Source: an uncultured Lachnospiraceae bacterium
GTDB taxonomy: Bacteria > Bacillota > Clostridia > Lachnospirales > Lachnospiraceae
Direction of reading: 5' to 3'
Length of the DNA: 64,000 nt
Assembly: GCA_910578885.1 (NCBI GenBank)
Contig: CAJTSH010000008.1
Location: 40,696-104,695, forward strand
Shown here: positions 35,902 to 45,352 of the stretch, one piece after another
Layout of the letters: each line of letters begins with the position of its first letter
Numbering within the stretch: position 1 is the first letter of the stretch
The notes under the pieces: generated by a model
Database searches by the model: none
The model's input: only the letters and a program-made list of their open reading frames with translations
Told to the model about the DNA's origin: nothing
Program-made: the position numbers and the translations under genes

Positions 35902-37521
35902 CTATTTACTTAAGTCGCAGTCACGGATTGCAGCCCTGACTGCCAGAATTCTCGACGGGCTTACGGATAATTCATCCACGCCCATGCGTAAAAAGTTCTC
36001 TGTCAATGCAGTATCTGCTCCCAGTTCTCCGCAGATGCCTACCCATGCACCGCCCTTATGTCCATTCTCGACTGTCATCTGAATCGCACGAAGCACCGCA
36101 GGATGATGCGCATCGTAGAAGGAATCCAGACGCGGATTCTGACGGTCAATCGCCAGCGTATACTGTGTCAAATCATTGGTTCCGATTGAAAAGAAATCTA
36201 CTTCCTTAGCCAGCTCCTCCGTCATCCATACAGCCGCCGGCGTCTCAATCATAATTCCCAGTTCTACGTCGCCATATGCCAGACCATGATCATCTAATTC
36301 CTTTTTTACCTCATCCACAATTTCCTGAATGCGTTTCACCTCATCTACCGATATAATCATCGGAAACATAATCGAGATATTCCCATAATAGCTCGCCCGA
36401 TAAATCGCGCGCAGCTGCGTCTTGAAAATATCCGGCTGCTCCAGACAGATACGGATTGCGCGGTATCCCATAGCAGGATTATCCTCATGCGCCAAATTAA
36501 AGTAATCCACCTGTTTATCTGCGCCGATATCAAGCGTACGGATAATGACCTTTTTCCCCGCCATTGTCTGTACCACGGTGCGGTATGCATTAAACTGCTC
36601 TTCCTCGGTCGGGAAGGTATCCGATTCCAGATACAAAAATTCGGAGCGGAACAATCCAATACCGGCAGCGTCATTCTGTAATACGGACGGTACGTCGCCC
36701 ACACCCCCGATATTTGCATAGAGCTTAATCTCCCTGCCGTCCTTCGTAACATTCGGCATCCCTTTCAGTTCCTGCAGCAGGCGCGCCTTCTCTTTCTCTT
36801 CCTCCTGCTTTTTGCGGTATTTCTCTATGGTCTCCTCATCCGGGTCTACATATAATGTCCCCTCAAACCCATCCACAATACCAAAATGCCCGTCAATATC
36901 CTCGCTAAAGTCCACACCGATCAATGCCGGAATGTTCATGGTCCTTGCCAGTATCGCCGTATGGGAATTGGTAGAGCCAAAGCGCGTCACGAACGATAAC
37001 AGCAATGACTTGTCGAGCTGGACCGTCTCGGACGGCGCCAGATCTTCCGCCACCAGAATGACAGGCTCTTCACTGTCAAGCTCCGTATTCTGGATACCCT
37101 GAAGTACGGATATCACACGGTTACTGATATCCTTCACATCAGCCGCCCTTGCTTTCATATAATCATCATCCATAGCCGCGAACATCTCGGAAAAATTATC
37201 CCCGGTCACTGCGAGCGCATATTCAGCATTGATTCCCTGTGTCCGTATCATGTTGGTGACTGACTCCTGATAATCCAAATCATCTAACATCATCTGATGA
37301 ACCTCGAAAATCGCCGCGCTTGATTCCCCCACTTCCTTAAGCGCTTTGTCATAAAGGGCAGCCAGCTGTTCTTTCGCTTTCTCGCTTGCGTTCTCATAAC
37401 GCCTCACTTCGGCCTCCGTGTCAGAAACCCTCGTCCTCTTTACAACCTGATCATTTTTTTTGTAAATGGAGAGGCGTCCCATTGCCACCCCTCCAAATAC
37501 AGATTTCCCATCCATCTTCAT
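35902..37521 (-). CDS. ptsI: PTS enzyme I
   Basis: 539 aa. Phosphohistidine loop FGSTNSHTAILARTMNIPAL (active His), PEP-binding domain with FRSEFLYLESDTFPTEEEQF, DIGADKQVDYF and the signature IGTNDLTQYTLAIDRQNP. It moves phosphate from PEP to HPr in the cytosol. Slightly shorter than B. subtilis EI (about 570) but has all domains. It is the last gene of the operon, 3 nt after HPr. Confidence 0.95.
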   Translation of the reverse strand: MKMDGKSVFGGVAMGRLSIYKKNDQVVKRTRVSDTEAEVRRYENASEKAKEQLAALYDKALKEVGESSAAIFEVHQMMLDDLDYQESVTNMIRTQGINAEYALAVTGDNFSEMFAAMDDDYMKARAADVKDISNRVISVLQGIQNTELDSEEPVILVAEDLAPSETVQLDKSLLLSFVTRFGSTNSHTAILARTMNIPALIGVDFSEDIDGHFGIVDGFEGTLYVDPDEETIEKYRKKQEEEKEKARLLQELKGMPNVTKDGREIKLYANIGGVGDVPSVLQNDAAGIGLFRSEFLYLESDTFPTEEEQFNAYRTVVQTMAGKKVIIRTLDIGADKQVDYFNLAHEDNPAMGYRAIRICLEQPDIFKTQLRAIYRASYYGNISIMFPMIISVDEVKRIQEIVDEVKKELDDHGLAYGDVELGIMIETPAAVWMTEELAKEVDFFSIGTNDLTQYTLAIDRQNPRLDSFYDAHHPAVLRAIQMTVENGHKGGAWVGICGELGADTALTENFLRMGVDELSVSPSRILAVRAAIRDCDLSK

Positions 37522-37524
37522 CTC

Positions 37525-37782
37525 TTATAAATTCTCCTTAAAGAATGCCTCCAACTCGGCTGCCGCCGTATCTTCGCCCTCACCGTCACATTTTACAGTA
37601 ATCTCCATGCCGCATTTGACGCCAAGGGACATAACTCCCATGATGCGCTTTGCATCTACCTCCCTGCCGTCCTTTGCGATTTTGACCGCACATGCATAGC
37701 TTGCCGCCCGTTTTACCAGTATTCCTGCCGGTCTTGCGTGAATTCCTTCCGGATCCGTAATTGTGTAAGTAAACTCCCTCAT
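37525..37782 (-). CDS. ptsH: PTS phosphocarrier HPr with Arg at position 46
   Basis: 85 aa from ATG 37782 (AAAGGAG site; ATG 37806 is an upstream in-frame codon without one). Active His15 in EGIHARPAG. The HprK target position is replaced: VDAKRIMGVMSLG has Arg where Ser46 sits in Firmicutes HPr (LKSIMGVM). Phosphorylation by enzyme I should be normal, but catabolite control through P-Ser-HPr cannot occur on this protein. It lies between fruK and ptsI; compare the Crh-like protein at 47471-47725. Confidence 0.93.
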   Translation of the reverse strand: MREFTYTITDPEGIHARPAGILVKRAASYACAVKIAKDGREVDAKRIMGVMSLGVKCGMEITVKCDGEGEDTAAAELEAFFKENL

Positions 37783-37806
37783 TTTCTTTCTCCTTTCCTG
37801 CTGCAT

Positions 37807-38724
37807 TCACAAGTAACTTTTTCCAAACTGCCCTAACAGAGTTCCTACCGCTTCTTTCGTCGCCATACCCTCTGAAAACGCAGATGCAGAACCAGTACAT
37901 AAGCCCATATAAAAGGCTTGCTCATAATCTCCCGACGCCAAGTATCCCGCTATAAATCCTGCCACCATAGAATCACCTGCGCCGACTGAATTTTTCACTT
38001 TTCCCTTTGGCGCTTCGGACTGACAGACCTTTCCATCCTCCGTCAAAAGAACCGCTCCTTCTCCTGCCATAGATATCAGCACATTGCCTGCTCCTTCCTC
38101 CTGCAGCTTATGCGCATACGGAATCACTTCGTCCCTTGTCTTTAACTCAACTCCGTAGATTTCTCCCAGCTCAAGGTTATTCGGCTTGATTAAAAACGGG
38201 TGATATTCAAGCACGTTCCTCAGAAGATCCTTCGTGGCATCCACCACAATTTTAATCTTCCTGCCGGACAGATACTCCATGATATCGCGGTATATGGTTT
38301 CCGACATAACAGCCGGTATGGAACCTGCCAGCACTAAGATATCGCCTTCTTTCAGTTTTCCCAACTGCTCATAGAGCTTTTTGATATCCGCATCGCTAAT
38401 CTCCGGTCCCATGCCGTTAATCTCAGACTCCTCATTTGACCGTACCTTCACATTGATGCGGGATAATCCCTTTTCCACCTCAATAAATTCCGACTGGATT
38501 TCCTGCTCATTTACAAGTCTTACAATCTCTTTTCCCGTAAAACCTGCCTCAAATCCCAATGCCGTACTGCCGTATCCAAGATTGCGCAATACCAGGGAAA
38601 CATTAATTCCCTTACCGCCGGGATTAATGTTTTCCCGGCTCGTGCGGTTCACCGCTCCCAGCTTCAAGTCATCCACCGTCACAATGTAATCAAGCGACGG
38701 GTTAAATGTCACTGTATAAATCAT
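37807..38724 (-). CDS. fruK: 1-phosphofructokinase
   Basis: 305 aa PfkB-family kinase: start MIYTVTFNPSLDYIVTVDDL, sugar-binding NPGGKGINVSLVLRNLG, and the catalytic anion hole/Asp in KNSVGAGDSMVAGFIAGYL. This is the 1-phosphofructokinase/tagatose-6-phosphate kinase pattern. It normally follows a fructose PTS transporter, but here only a 24-codon EIIA scrap precedes it. Operon with HPr and EI downstream (38724 to 35902). Confidence 0.9.
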   Translation of the reverse strand: MIYTVTFNPSLDYIVTVDDLKLGAVNRTSRENINPGGKGINVSLVLRNLGYGSTALGFEAGFTGKEIVRLVNEQEIQSEFIEVEKGLSRINVKVRSNEESEINGMGPEISDADIKKLYEQLGKLKEGDILVLAGSIPAVMSETIYRDIMEYLSGRKIKIVVDATKDLLRNVLEYHPFLIKPNNLELGEIYGVELKTRDEVIPYAHKLQEEGAGNVLISMAGEGAVLLTEDGKVCQSEAPKGKVKNSVGAGDSMVAGFIAGYLASGDYEQAFYMGLCTGSASAFSEGMATKEAVGTLLGQFGKSYL

Positions 38725-38744
38725 TTGTCAGCCCCCTTTTTCTC

Positions 38745-38819
38745 CTACTTTAACTGTTTCACCGTCTTCTTAACGGATTCCTTTTCCTCAGACGTGCCGT
38801 GCGGAATTGCCAGCCCCAT
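38745..38819 (-). pseudogene. PTS EIIA (fructose/mannitol type) remnant
   Basis: In the gap between the DeoR regulator and fruK the sequence reads RVGMGLAIPHGTSEEKESVK and on to a stop. GLAIPHGTSEEK is the phosphohistidine block of PTS EIIA_2 domains. Everything else of the EIIA and the EIIBC transporter is gone. The original ancestor was probably deoR-fruA-fruK or similar. Confidence 0.7.
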
Positions 38820-38826
38820 TCCCACC

Positions 38827-39588
38827 CTACCGCAGTTCTACTCCTGCTCTTTCACACTCCAGCCGGAATTCCTTTGAAACATTCTTATCCGAAATCACCA
38901 TGTCCGCCTCTTCCAACCGACAGATATGGAACGCACTTTTCTTATCAGTCTTAAAAGAATCCATCAAAATAATTTTCTCCGCAGAGCGCTGCAGCACGGC
39001 CTGTTTTAAATAAGATTCCATTAACACCCCACATGAAAAACCAGCATCCGCAGAATAACTGGTAACTCCCAAAAAAGCCATATCAAAATTAACCGCTTTT
39101 ACCGAATCAATTGCCGCTACGCCGCATACGCTCATGCTATACTTATTCAGTTCGCCTCCGAGGACAAATACGGTAGGCTGTTTCAGTCCGGACAACTCCA
39201 TCGCACAGGTCATACTGCTTGTAAAAATGAAATTCGGCTGATCCGGCCAGACTTTTGCCAATGCTGTCGTCGTACTCCCGGAATCCAGAAACACCGTTGT
39301 ATTTGCTCTGATAAGCGCCGCCGCCTTTTCGACGATACTTTCCTTTTCCTCTACATTGCGCACAGCCCGCCGCCCAATATAATCATCCGTCCCCAAAACC
39401 ACATCCACAGATTTCGCTCCCCCATGAATGCGGACAATTTTCTTCTCCTCGTCCAGAAACTTCAAGTCAGTCCGCAATGTCATCTGGGACACATTAGGGA
39501 ATCTTTTTTCCAACTGTGCAAATGTAATATTCCCTTTGTCGTTTACAAAATCTACTATTGCATTTCTGCGCTGTTCCATACTATCCAT
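38827..39588 (-). CDS. DeoR-family sugar regulator
   Basis: 253 aa. N-terminal HTH (QRRNAIVDFVNDKGNITFAQ, then VSQMTLRTDLKFLDEEKK, IVRIHGGA), and a sugar-phosphate-binding domain with VFLDSGSTTTALAKVW and VLGGELNKYSMSVCG. DeoR repressors respond to phosphorylated sugars. It starts 4 nt after the dehydrogenase gene, and TAACAATTATAT repeats on the operon promoter are its likely operators. Confidence 0.9.
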   Translation of the reverse strand: MDSMEQRRNAIVDFVNDKGNITFAQLEKRFPNVSQMTLRTDLKFLDEEKKIVRIHGGAKSVDVVLGTDDYIGRRAVRNVEEKESIVEKAAALIRANTTVFLDSGSTTTALAKVWPDQPNFIFTSSMTCAMELSGLKQPTVFVLGGELNKYSMSVCGVAAIDSVKAVNFDMAFLGVTSYSADAGFSCGVLMESYLKQAVLQRSAEKIILMDSFKTDKKSAFHICRLEEADMVISDKNVSKEFRLECERAGVELR

Positions 39589-39592
39589 AGTT

Positions 39593-40855
39593 TTATACCT
39601 CTACGAAATTAGCCAGCAAATATTCTTCCGCCTCCGGACACCACAATCCCTTATTTGCATCCAGAATATCAGCAAGACCAATAAAGCGCTCATCCTCTGC
39701 CCCCTTTGCACGGAAATCCTCCAATGCGGTCAGCGGCATGTTCAGATGCGTGTAAATCAGTTTCTTCCCTCCCGGGATCTTCGGCAGATTCAGCGTAGTC
39801 TCCGCCACAGCATCCAGCCCTCCTACATGAGTCACCATAACAGCCGGATTGATGCGCTTTGCCGCCGTCAGCTCCAGAGACTCGACCATATCCGCCGTAT
39901 TGCCTCCGGTAGTGCCCATAACATGTGTAGAATTATAATGTACATCATAGAAGTTCATTTTTGCACTGAACTGCTTATCGGTAGGCCCTGCAAAGAAATT
40001 CAGGCAGCCATCCCTTCCTAAGACCCCGCTGCTCTGCTCTACTACCGCTGCAACAGGCGCATAACAGAACACATCATCATAGCCTGTGCCTCCCGATATT
40101 TCACGAAGTCCGGCAACCGGATCTTCCATAGCCCCGGTATTTACAAAGTGAAGCTCAATGCCGTCGGCTTTTGCTTCCTCTACAGGAAACAGCTCTTCGG
40201 CGCGTTTCAATCTGTCCTCATTTACATCTGTTACGACAATCATAGAAGGACGGACATCCCTGTGAAGCGCATAAGTCAGAGCGCCTAATCCCATCGGTCC
40301 GGCTCCGGCCATAATTGCCAGCTTTCCGCCTTCTTTAATTCCCATCTCATGATGGTAAACTCCCATCTTCGTATGGTAAGCCGCATTGAATGCGCCAATG
40401 CTGCATGACATCGGCTCTGCCAGAGAAGCCTCATAATATGCACGGCCCTTGTATTCTAACAGACATCCCAGCTCCATTACCTCAGCCGGAATAATGCAGT
40501 ATGTGCAGTCCCCGCCAAAAAATTCATAAGAATATCCTGGGCTCCACATTGTTCCCTTGTAGTTTAACGCCGGCTGCAGTGTAAATTTCATGCCCGGCTG
40601 AAACTTATCCTGATGCGCAGCTCCCACTTTTACAATGTCACCTGCAAACTCGTGCCCCATAATTGCCGGATGTTCTGCAACATCATCATGTACGCGTTTG
40701 TGCTCCGTACCCAAAATAGCGCATTTGTAAGTGGACATGCAGATACTGTCCGATATTACTTTTACAAGAATCTCGTCATCTTTAATCTCCGGTAACTCAA
40801 ACTCATCCATCCTAAGATCATTCGCTCCATGAAGCCTCACCGCTCTTGTTTTCAT
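39593..40855 (-). CDS. Zinc-type dehydrogenase, L-sorbose-1-phosphate reductase-like
   Basis: 420 aa MDR dehydrogenase. Catalytic zinc Cys/His-Glu in SDSICMSTYK and IMGHEFAGDIV, nucleotide site MAGAGPMGLGALTYAL, a structural-zinc region replaced by GGDCTYCIIP, and TDVNEDRLKRAEEL after the Rossmann fold. I recall sorbose-1-phosphate reductase (SorE) with this length and ending. It would feed sorbose or a related sugar phosphate into fruK-type metabolism. First gene of the operon. Confidence 0.75.
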   Translation of the reverse strand: MKTRAVRLHGANDLRMDEFELPEIKDDEILVKVISDSICMSTYKCAILGTEHKRVHDDVAEHPAIMGHEFAGDIVKVGAAHQDKFQPGMKFTLQPALNYKGTMWSPGYSYEFFGGDCTYCIIPAEVMELGCLLEYKGRAYYEASLAEPMSCSIGAFNAAYHTKMGVYHHEMGIKEGGKLAIMAGAGPMGLGALTYALHRDVRPSMIVVTDVNEDRLKRAEELFPVEEAKADGIELHFVNTGAMEDPVAGLREISGGTGYDDVFCYAPVAAVVEQSSGVLGRDGCLNFFAGPTDKQFSAKMNFYDVHYNSTHVMGTTGGNTADMVESLELTAAKRINPAVMVTHVGGLDAVAETTLNLPKIPGGKKLIYTHLNMPLTALEDFRAKGAEDERFIGLADILDANKGLWCPEAEEYLLANFVEV

Positions 40856-40899
40856 TTTAAAAGTTCTCTTTTCTATTTTGTTACATTTTTATTTCGTTT

Positions 40900-40962
40900 T
40901 AACAATTATATTTTTGTTTCAAAAGTTAGTGTTATTATAATAACAATTATATCCCCTGTCAA
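40900..40962 (-). promoter_or_regulatory. Consensus promoter with repeated operator
   Basis: -35 TTGACA (40957-40962), 17-nt spacer, -10 TATAAT (40934-40939): a fully consensus sigma-A promoter. TAACAATTATAT occurs in the spacer (40941-40952) and again at 40900-40911 downstream of the start, 41 bp apart (about four helical turns). This is the layout of a DeoR-type looping repressor. Confidence 0.75.
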
Positions 40963-41166
40963 GACTTTTATTCCAAAAATCTGTAATTGAGCAGGAAAGA
41001 TTTATTCCCCCTGTCCATTGCACAGAGCGCATGCAGCTCCCTTGTGCCCCCTATGCCAAAAGAACAGCAAAAACCCCAGACATCTGTCTGGGGCGTCTGC
41101 CGTTGATGTATATACTACTAAGGGGATTAGATTTTACTAACCTAACCTCGATTAGATTAGCACATA
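40963..41166. other. Intergenic region with terminator
   Basis: Holds the amt terminator CCCCAGACA (41074-41082)/TGTCTGGGG (41085-41093), followed leftward by five T. A possible degraded copy of the dispersed hairpin element lies near 41029-41055. At 41120-41165 is an AT-rich stretch with repeated ATTAGATT. No gene seen. Confidence 0.6.
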
Positions 41167-42363
41167 TTAGTGAAGCTCTCTCGGAACGAAATCCGGATAG
41201 GATGACTCTAAGCCATGCTCAGTTGAATCAAGCCCTTCCAATTCCTCTTCTCTGCTGACACGCAGGCCAATTGTTTTCTTCAGCACAAGGAATACCGCCG
41301 TCATTGTAACAATCGTCCACCCGCCTACGCACAATACGCCAAGCGCCTGAATACCTAACTGATGGAAACCGCCGCCATAGAACAGACCGGTGTTATAATC
41401 AAACAAACCGACTGCCAGTGTTCCGAATAAACCGCAGCAGCCATGAACCGCTACCGCACCGACCGGATCGTCTACTTTTAATTTATTCTCAACCACATAG
41501 ACTGCTACACATACGATAATACCGGAGACGACGCCGATAACCAGCGCGCCGATGACGTCTACATTCGCACAGCCTGCGGTAACGCCCACAAGTCCTGCAA
41601 GAGAACCATTCAGGGACATGGATACGTCCGGTTTTCCGTTTTTTATCCATGTAAAAATCATTGCCGCACAGGTTGCAGCAGCCGGAGCTACGGTTGTGGT
41701 CGCAAAAATCTGGGATAACTGCATCGTGTCTGTTGCAGCGGCGCCGTTGAATCCATACCATCCAAACCAAAGAATGAACACTCCAAGCGCACCGATTAAA
41801 ATATTATGGCCAAGAATTGGTCTGGAGTTTCCTTTTTTATCATATTTTCCGATACGTGGACCTACCAATGCAGCTCCGATAAAGGCTGTAATACCGCCTA
41901 CCATATGAATACAGCAAGAGCCTGCGAAATCAACAAATCCCATATCTGTAAGCCAAGGCGTTCCGCCCCATACCCAATGTGCTTCGATCGGATATACAAA
42001 TAAACTGATGAGAAAACTGTAGACACAATACGTAACAAATTTTGTACGTTCCGCCATTGCGCCGGATACAATCGTTGCCGCCGTAGCACAGAACACAAGG
42101 TTAAACACAAATCCCGACCAGTCAGTCTCTGCAAAATTGGTAAAAGGATTTAATCCCCATCCTACAAATGTACCATCTCCGCAAAGAAAATTGTAACCCA
42201 GCAAATAAAAAGCTACTGTACCAAGACAGAAATCCATCAGGTTTTTCATCGTAATGTTACCGGCATTTTTGGCTCTGGTAAATCCAGCCTCTACCATTGC
42301 AAATCCACATTGCATGAAAAATACTAACGCCGCTCCCATAAGGAACCATACACTCATATCCAT
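41167..42363 (-). CDS. amt: Ammonium transporter
   Basis: 398 aa from ATG 42363 (AAGGAGG 8 nt upstream; the longer frame to 42444 runs into a terminator hairpin). Eleven helices of the Amt/Rh family: MGAALVFFMQCGFAMVEAGF, GWGLNPF, the pore region GGITAFIGAALVGPRIGKYD, and DDPVGAVAVHGCCGLFGTLA with the twin His region. Imports ammonium. Linked to PII upstream, the usual glnK-amtB pairing, here in the order glnK then amt. Confidence 0.93.
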   Translation of the reverse strand: MDMSVWFLMGAALVFFMQCGFAMVEAGFTRAKNAGNITMKNLMDFCLGTVAFYLLGYNFLCGDGTFVGWGLNPFTNFAETDWSGFVFNLVFCATAATIVSGAMAERTKFVTYCVYSFLISLFVYPIEAHWVWGGTPWLTDMGFVDFAGSCCIHMVGGITAFIGAALVGPRIGKYDKKGNSRPILGHNILIGALGVFILWFGWYGFNGAAATDTMQLSQIFATTTVAPAAATCAAMIFTWIKNGKPDVSMSLNGSLAGLVGVTAGCANVDVIGALVIGVVSGIIVCVAVYVVENKLKVDDPVGAVAVHGCCGLFGTLAVGLFDYNTGLFYGGGFHQLGIQALGVLCVGGWTIVTMTAVFLVLKKTIGLRVSREEELEGLDSTEHGLESSYPDFVPRELH

Positions 42364-42384
42364 AAACTTTTCCTCCTTAATCTT

Positions 42385-42472
42385 CCCGAAAATCTGATTT
42401 TTCGGGTAAATTCTTGCAAATAAAAAGGAGATAATATTCCACACGCCGCCGTCTGGTCTTATTATCTCCTTT
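42385..42472 (-). terminator. Terminator and second hairpin between PII and amt
   Basis: AAAGGAGATAATA/TATTATCTCCTTT (42424-42472) has a 23-nt structured loop and TTTTT after it in leftward RNA. Then CCCGAAAA/TTTTCGGG (42385-42406) with a six-base loop lies before the amt ribosome site. Together they could limit read-through from the PII gene into amt. Confidence 0.7.
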
Positions 42473-42508
42473 GATAATCATTCTTCATTTTATTCAATTG
42501 TCCTCTTT

Positions 42509-42847
42509 CTATAATGCGTTCTCGCCTCGCTCACCGGTACGGATACGAACTGCATCCTGCACGTCATACACAAAAATTTTACCGTCACCGAAATTACCGG
42601 TATTGATTTCATCCACTACTTTATCAATCAATCCGGGAGCAACCTCATCTACAACAACTGTTTCCACCTTGATTTTCGGCAAAAGCGTTACGTTGTAGGA
42701 CGCTCCTCTGTAATTCTTAATGATACCCTTTTGATTACCATAACCCATGCTGTTCACAACATTCAGTCCATTCACCTCGCAGCTTTCAAGAACTTCTTTC
42801 AAATCCTCCAGCTTTTCCGGTTTGATAATAATTTCCAGTTTTTTCAT
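42509..42847 (-). CDS. glnK: PII nitrogen regulator
   Basis: 112 aa. N-terminal KKLEIIIKPEKLEDLKEVLE, T-loop GNQKGIIKNYRGASYNVTLL with the Tyr site, and C-terminal GKIFVYDVQDAVRIRTGERG. PII proteins sense ATP/ADP and 2-oxoglutarate and block the ammonium channel. Upstream of amt in the same direction. Ribosome site GAGGAGG. Confidence 0.93.
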   Translation of the reverse strand: MKKLEIIIKPEKLEDLKEVLESCEVNGLNVVNSMGYGNQKGIIKNYRGASYNVTLLPKIKVETVVVDEVAPGLIDKVVDEINTGNFGDGKIFVYDVQDAVRIRTGERGENAL

Positions 42848-43021
42848 ATGATCTTCCTCCTCTTTTCAATTTTTTTGTTCACAATTTATTCATTATCCAT
42901 TCAAAAAAGTTTCATTTTGTGAACATGGAATTGTAAAATCTATCTCATATAATACAAATATAGCAAAAGATAACTCCTAGTAATATTTTAAAACTATTTG
43001 AATAAACTTTTTCATAATAAC

Positions 43022-43047
43022 GCCAGGCGACTTACAGGTTGCCTGGC
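43022..43047 (-). terminator. Terminator after glnN
   Basis: GCCAGGC (43022-43028) pairs with GCCTGGC (43041-43047), 70 nt past the glnN stop. The U tract in leftward RNA is short (GTTATT). Confidence 0.55.
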
Positions 43048-43116
43048 ATCCTCCCTTTTTAGGACTTCTTTTTCAGGGGAGGACGCCAAATCTCAACACT
43101 TCCTAGGGTTAACCGG

Positions 43117-45231
43117 CTATACCTCGAAAATCAGATCTCCATAAGAAGGCATCGGCCAGATATCCTTATCCACAAGCATTTCCAACTTGTCAATCGGCGC
43201 TCTCAAGGCATCCATTGCAGCTTTCACTTCATCTCTGTAGTAAACTGCCTGCTCTCTTCCTTCTTCCATTGCGCCGCCTTTTTCCGTAATTTCAATCAGT
43301 TTTGAAAGCGCTTCCTTCGTCTCGGATAATAAATCAGATACTTCTGTCAGAAGCTCCGTCTGAACACTGATATTCGCATCACATACGGATTTCACAAGGC
43401 TTGCCGACTCAGCAAGTTTCGTTGTGTATTTAATTACAGCCGGAATAATCTGCTTTCCTGTAATGTCAATCATTGCCTTCGCTTCAATATTAATCTCTTT
43501 AGCATAGGTCTCATATTCAATCTCAACGCGGGACTCCAACTCCGCCTTTGTGAATACGCCGAATTTTTCAAATAATGCAATCGCCTTATCCGTAGCAAGA
43601 GCCGGAATCGCATCTACCATAGATTTGATGTTCGGTAATCCGCGTTCCTCAGCTTCAACAATCCATTCGTCAGAATATCCGTTGCCGTTAAATACAATTC
43701 TCTGATGATCCGTCGCATATTCCTTGATCAAATCATGTACTGCAAGACCAAAGTCATCCGCCTTTTCCAATACATCACATGCCTCCGAAAATGCTTCTGC
43801 CACGATTGTGTTCAACACTACGTTTGGCTGTGCGATAGAATCCTGGGAACCAACCATACGGAATTCAAATTTGTTTCCGGTAAAAGCAAACGGCGATGTT
43901 CTGTTTCGATCGGCAGCATCCTTTCTAAAGTCCGGCAATGTCTTTACACCGGTCTCTAATTTCTGTCCCTTCAGACTGTGTGTTGCCTCGCCGGTGCTGA
44001 TCAACTGTGTCAGCACATCCTCTAACTGCTCGCCCAAGTAGATAGAAATAATTGCAGGCGGCGCCTCGTTTGCACCCAATCTGTGGTCATTACCAACATC
44101 TGCCGCAGACTCGCGAAGCAGGTCTGCATGTATATCTACTGCCTTCAAGATACAAGTCAGTACCAATAAGAACTGGACGTTTTCATGCGGCGTCTTACCC
44201 GGTTCTAACAGGTTAATTCCGTCATCTGTCGTAATAGACCAGTTGTTGTGCTTACCGGAACCATTCACACCCGCAAACGGCTTCTCATGAAGCAGGCATT
44301 GCAGCCCGTGGCGGCCTGCCACCTTCTTCAAAGTCTCCATCACCAACTGATTGTGGTCTACCGCAACGTTTGCTTCCGAATAGATCGGAGCCAGCTCATG
44401 CTGTGCGGGAGCAACCTCGTTATGCTGTGTCTTTGCAGATACGCCTAACTTCCAAAGCTCCTTATTAACGTCCTTCATATAAGCAGCGATTCTCTCGCGG
44501 ATGGAACCAAAGTAATGGTCATCCATTTCCTGTCCCTTTGGAGGCATTGCTCCAAATAAGGTACGTCCGGTAAATATCAAATCTTTTCTCTTTAAATATT
44601 TCTCCCTGTCAACCAAGAAGTATTCTTGTTCCGGTCCCACGGAAGGCGTTACTCTTTTGGAAGTCGTATTTCCAAATAATCTTATTAATCGAATCGCCTG
44701 ATCGTTGATTGCTTCCATAGAACGAAGCAGCGGCGTCTTCTGGTCAAGCGCTTCTCCTGTGTAGGAACAGAAAGCCGTTGGAATACAAAGTGTTGCGCCT
44801 GCCGCATCCTGCCTTACGAATGCCGGGGAAGTACAATCCCATGCCGTATATCCTCTTGCCTCAAAGGTAGCGCGAAGACCGCCGGAAGGAAAGGAAGATG
44901 CATCCGGCTCGCCTTTAATCAATTCCTTGCCGGAAAAACTCATTAAGACCTTGCCGTTTGGCATAGGCGCTGTGATAAAGGAGTCATGCTTCTCAGCGGT
45001 AACGCCTGTTAACGGCTGGAACCAGTGCGTATAATGCGTTGCTCCTTTTTCGATTGCCCATTCCTTCATCTCGTGTGCAACCACATCCGCTGTCTCTAAA
45101 TCTAATTCTCTTCCTTCTTGAATCACTTCTTTCAATTTCTTGTAAGTCTTTTTCGGCAAACGCTCCTGCATCACAGAATCATTGAATACGTTTTCTCCGA
45201 AAATGTCTGCTACGTTAAAGTATTCACTCAT
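43117..45231 (-). CDS. glnN: Type III glutamine synthetase
   Basis: 704 aa from ATG 45231 (AAGGA 9 nt upstream; 45237 is an alternative). Type III length (about 700), with the SGGLRATFEARGYTAWDCTS block, VTPSVGPEQEYFLVDREKYL, the catalytic core AKTQHNEVAPAQHELAPIYS, NVAVDHNQLVMETLKKVA, and GVNGSGKHNNWSI. It makes glutamine from glutamate, ammonium and ATP. It is in the same nitrogen block as amt and PII but has its own promoter and leader. Confidence 0.95.
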   Translation of the reverse strand: MSEYFNVADIFGENVFNDSVMQERLPKKTYKKLKEVIQEGRELDLETADVVAHEMKEWAIEKGATHYTHWFQPLTGVTAEKHDSFITAPMPNGKVLMSFSGKELIKGEPDASSFPSGGLRATFEARGYTAWDCTSPAFVRQDAAGATLCIPTAFCSYTGEALDQKTPLLRSMEAINDQAIRLIRLFGNTTSKRVTPSVGPEQEYFLVDREKYLKRKDLIFTGRTLFGAMPPKGQEMDDHYFGSIRERIAAYMKDVNKELWKLGVSAKTQHNEVAPAQHELAPIYSEANVAVDHNQLVMETLKKVAGRHGLQCLLHEKPFAGVNGSGKHNNWSITTDDGINLLEPGKTPHENVQFLLVLTCILKAVDIHADLLRESAADVGNDHRLGANEAPPAIISIYLGEQLEDVLTQLISTGEATHSLKGQKLETGVKTLPDFRKDAADRNRTSPFAFTGNKFEFRMVGSQDSIAQPNVVLNTIVAEAFSEACDVLEKADDFGLAVHDLIKEYATDHQRIVFNGNGYSDEWIVEAEERGLPNIKSMVDAIPALATDKAIALFEKFGVFTKAELESRVEIEYETYAKEINIEAKAMIDITGKQIIPAVIKYTTKLAESASLVKSVCDANISVQTELLTEVSDLLSETKEALSKLIEITEKGGAMEEGREQAVYYRDEVKAAMDALRAPIDKLEMLVDKDIWPMPSYGDLIFEV

Positions 45232-45271
45232 ATTCATACTTCCTTTCCTTCTTTGTCTCAACCAACCAATC

Positions 45272-45347
45272 GGGTAGGGTTTTCCCCCTACTCGCTGCGC
45301 GGGATGCATGCAGCATTAGCTGCTGATTTCCTTATGCGCCCCTGTGC
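45272..45347. repeat. Dispersed ~80-bp hairpin element, copy b
   Basis: Stem GTAGGG/CCCTAC (45274-45291), then GCATGCAGC...GCTGC and TTTCCTTATGCGCCCC, ending GTGC at 45347 next to the glnN leader terminator. Closest relative in the window is at 60271-60350. Confidence 0.6.
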
Positions 45348-45352
45348 AAAAA

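Noticed and set aside
42385..42472. ANTAR antitermination hairpins
   Set aside because: The six-base loop reads ATCAGA in leftward RNA and lacks G at position 4 expected for ANTAR targets.
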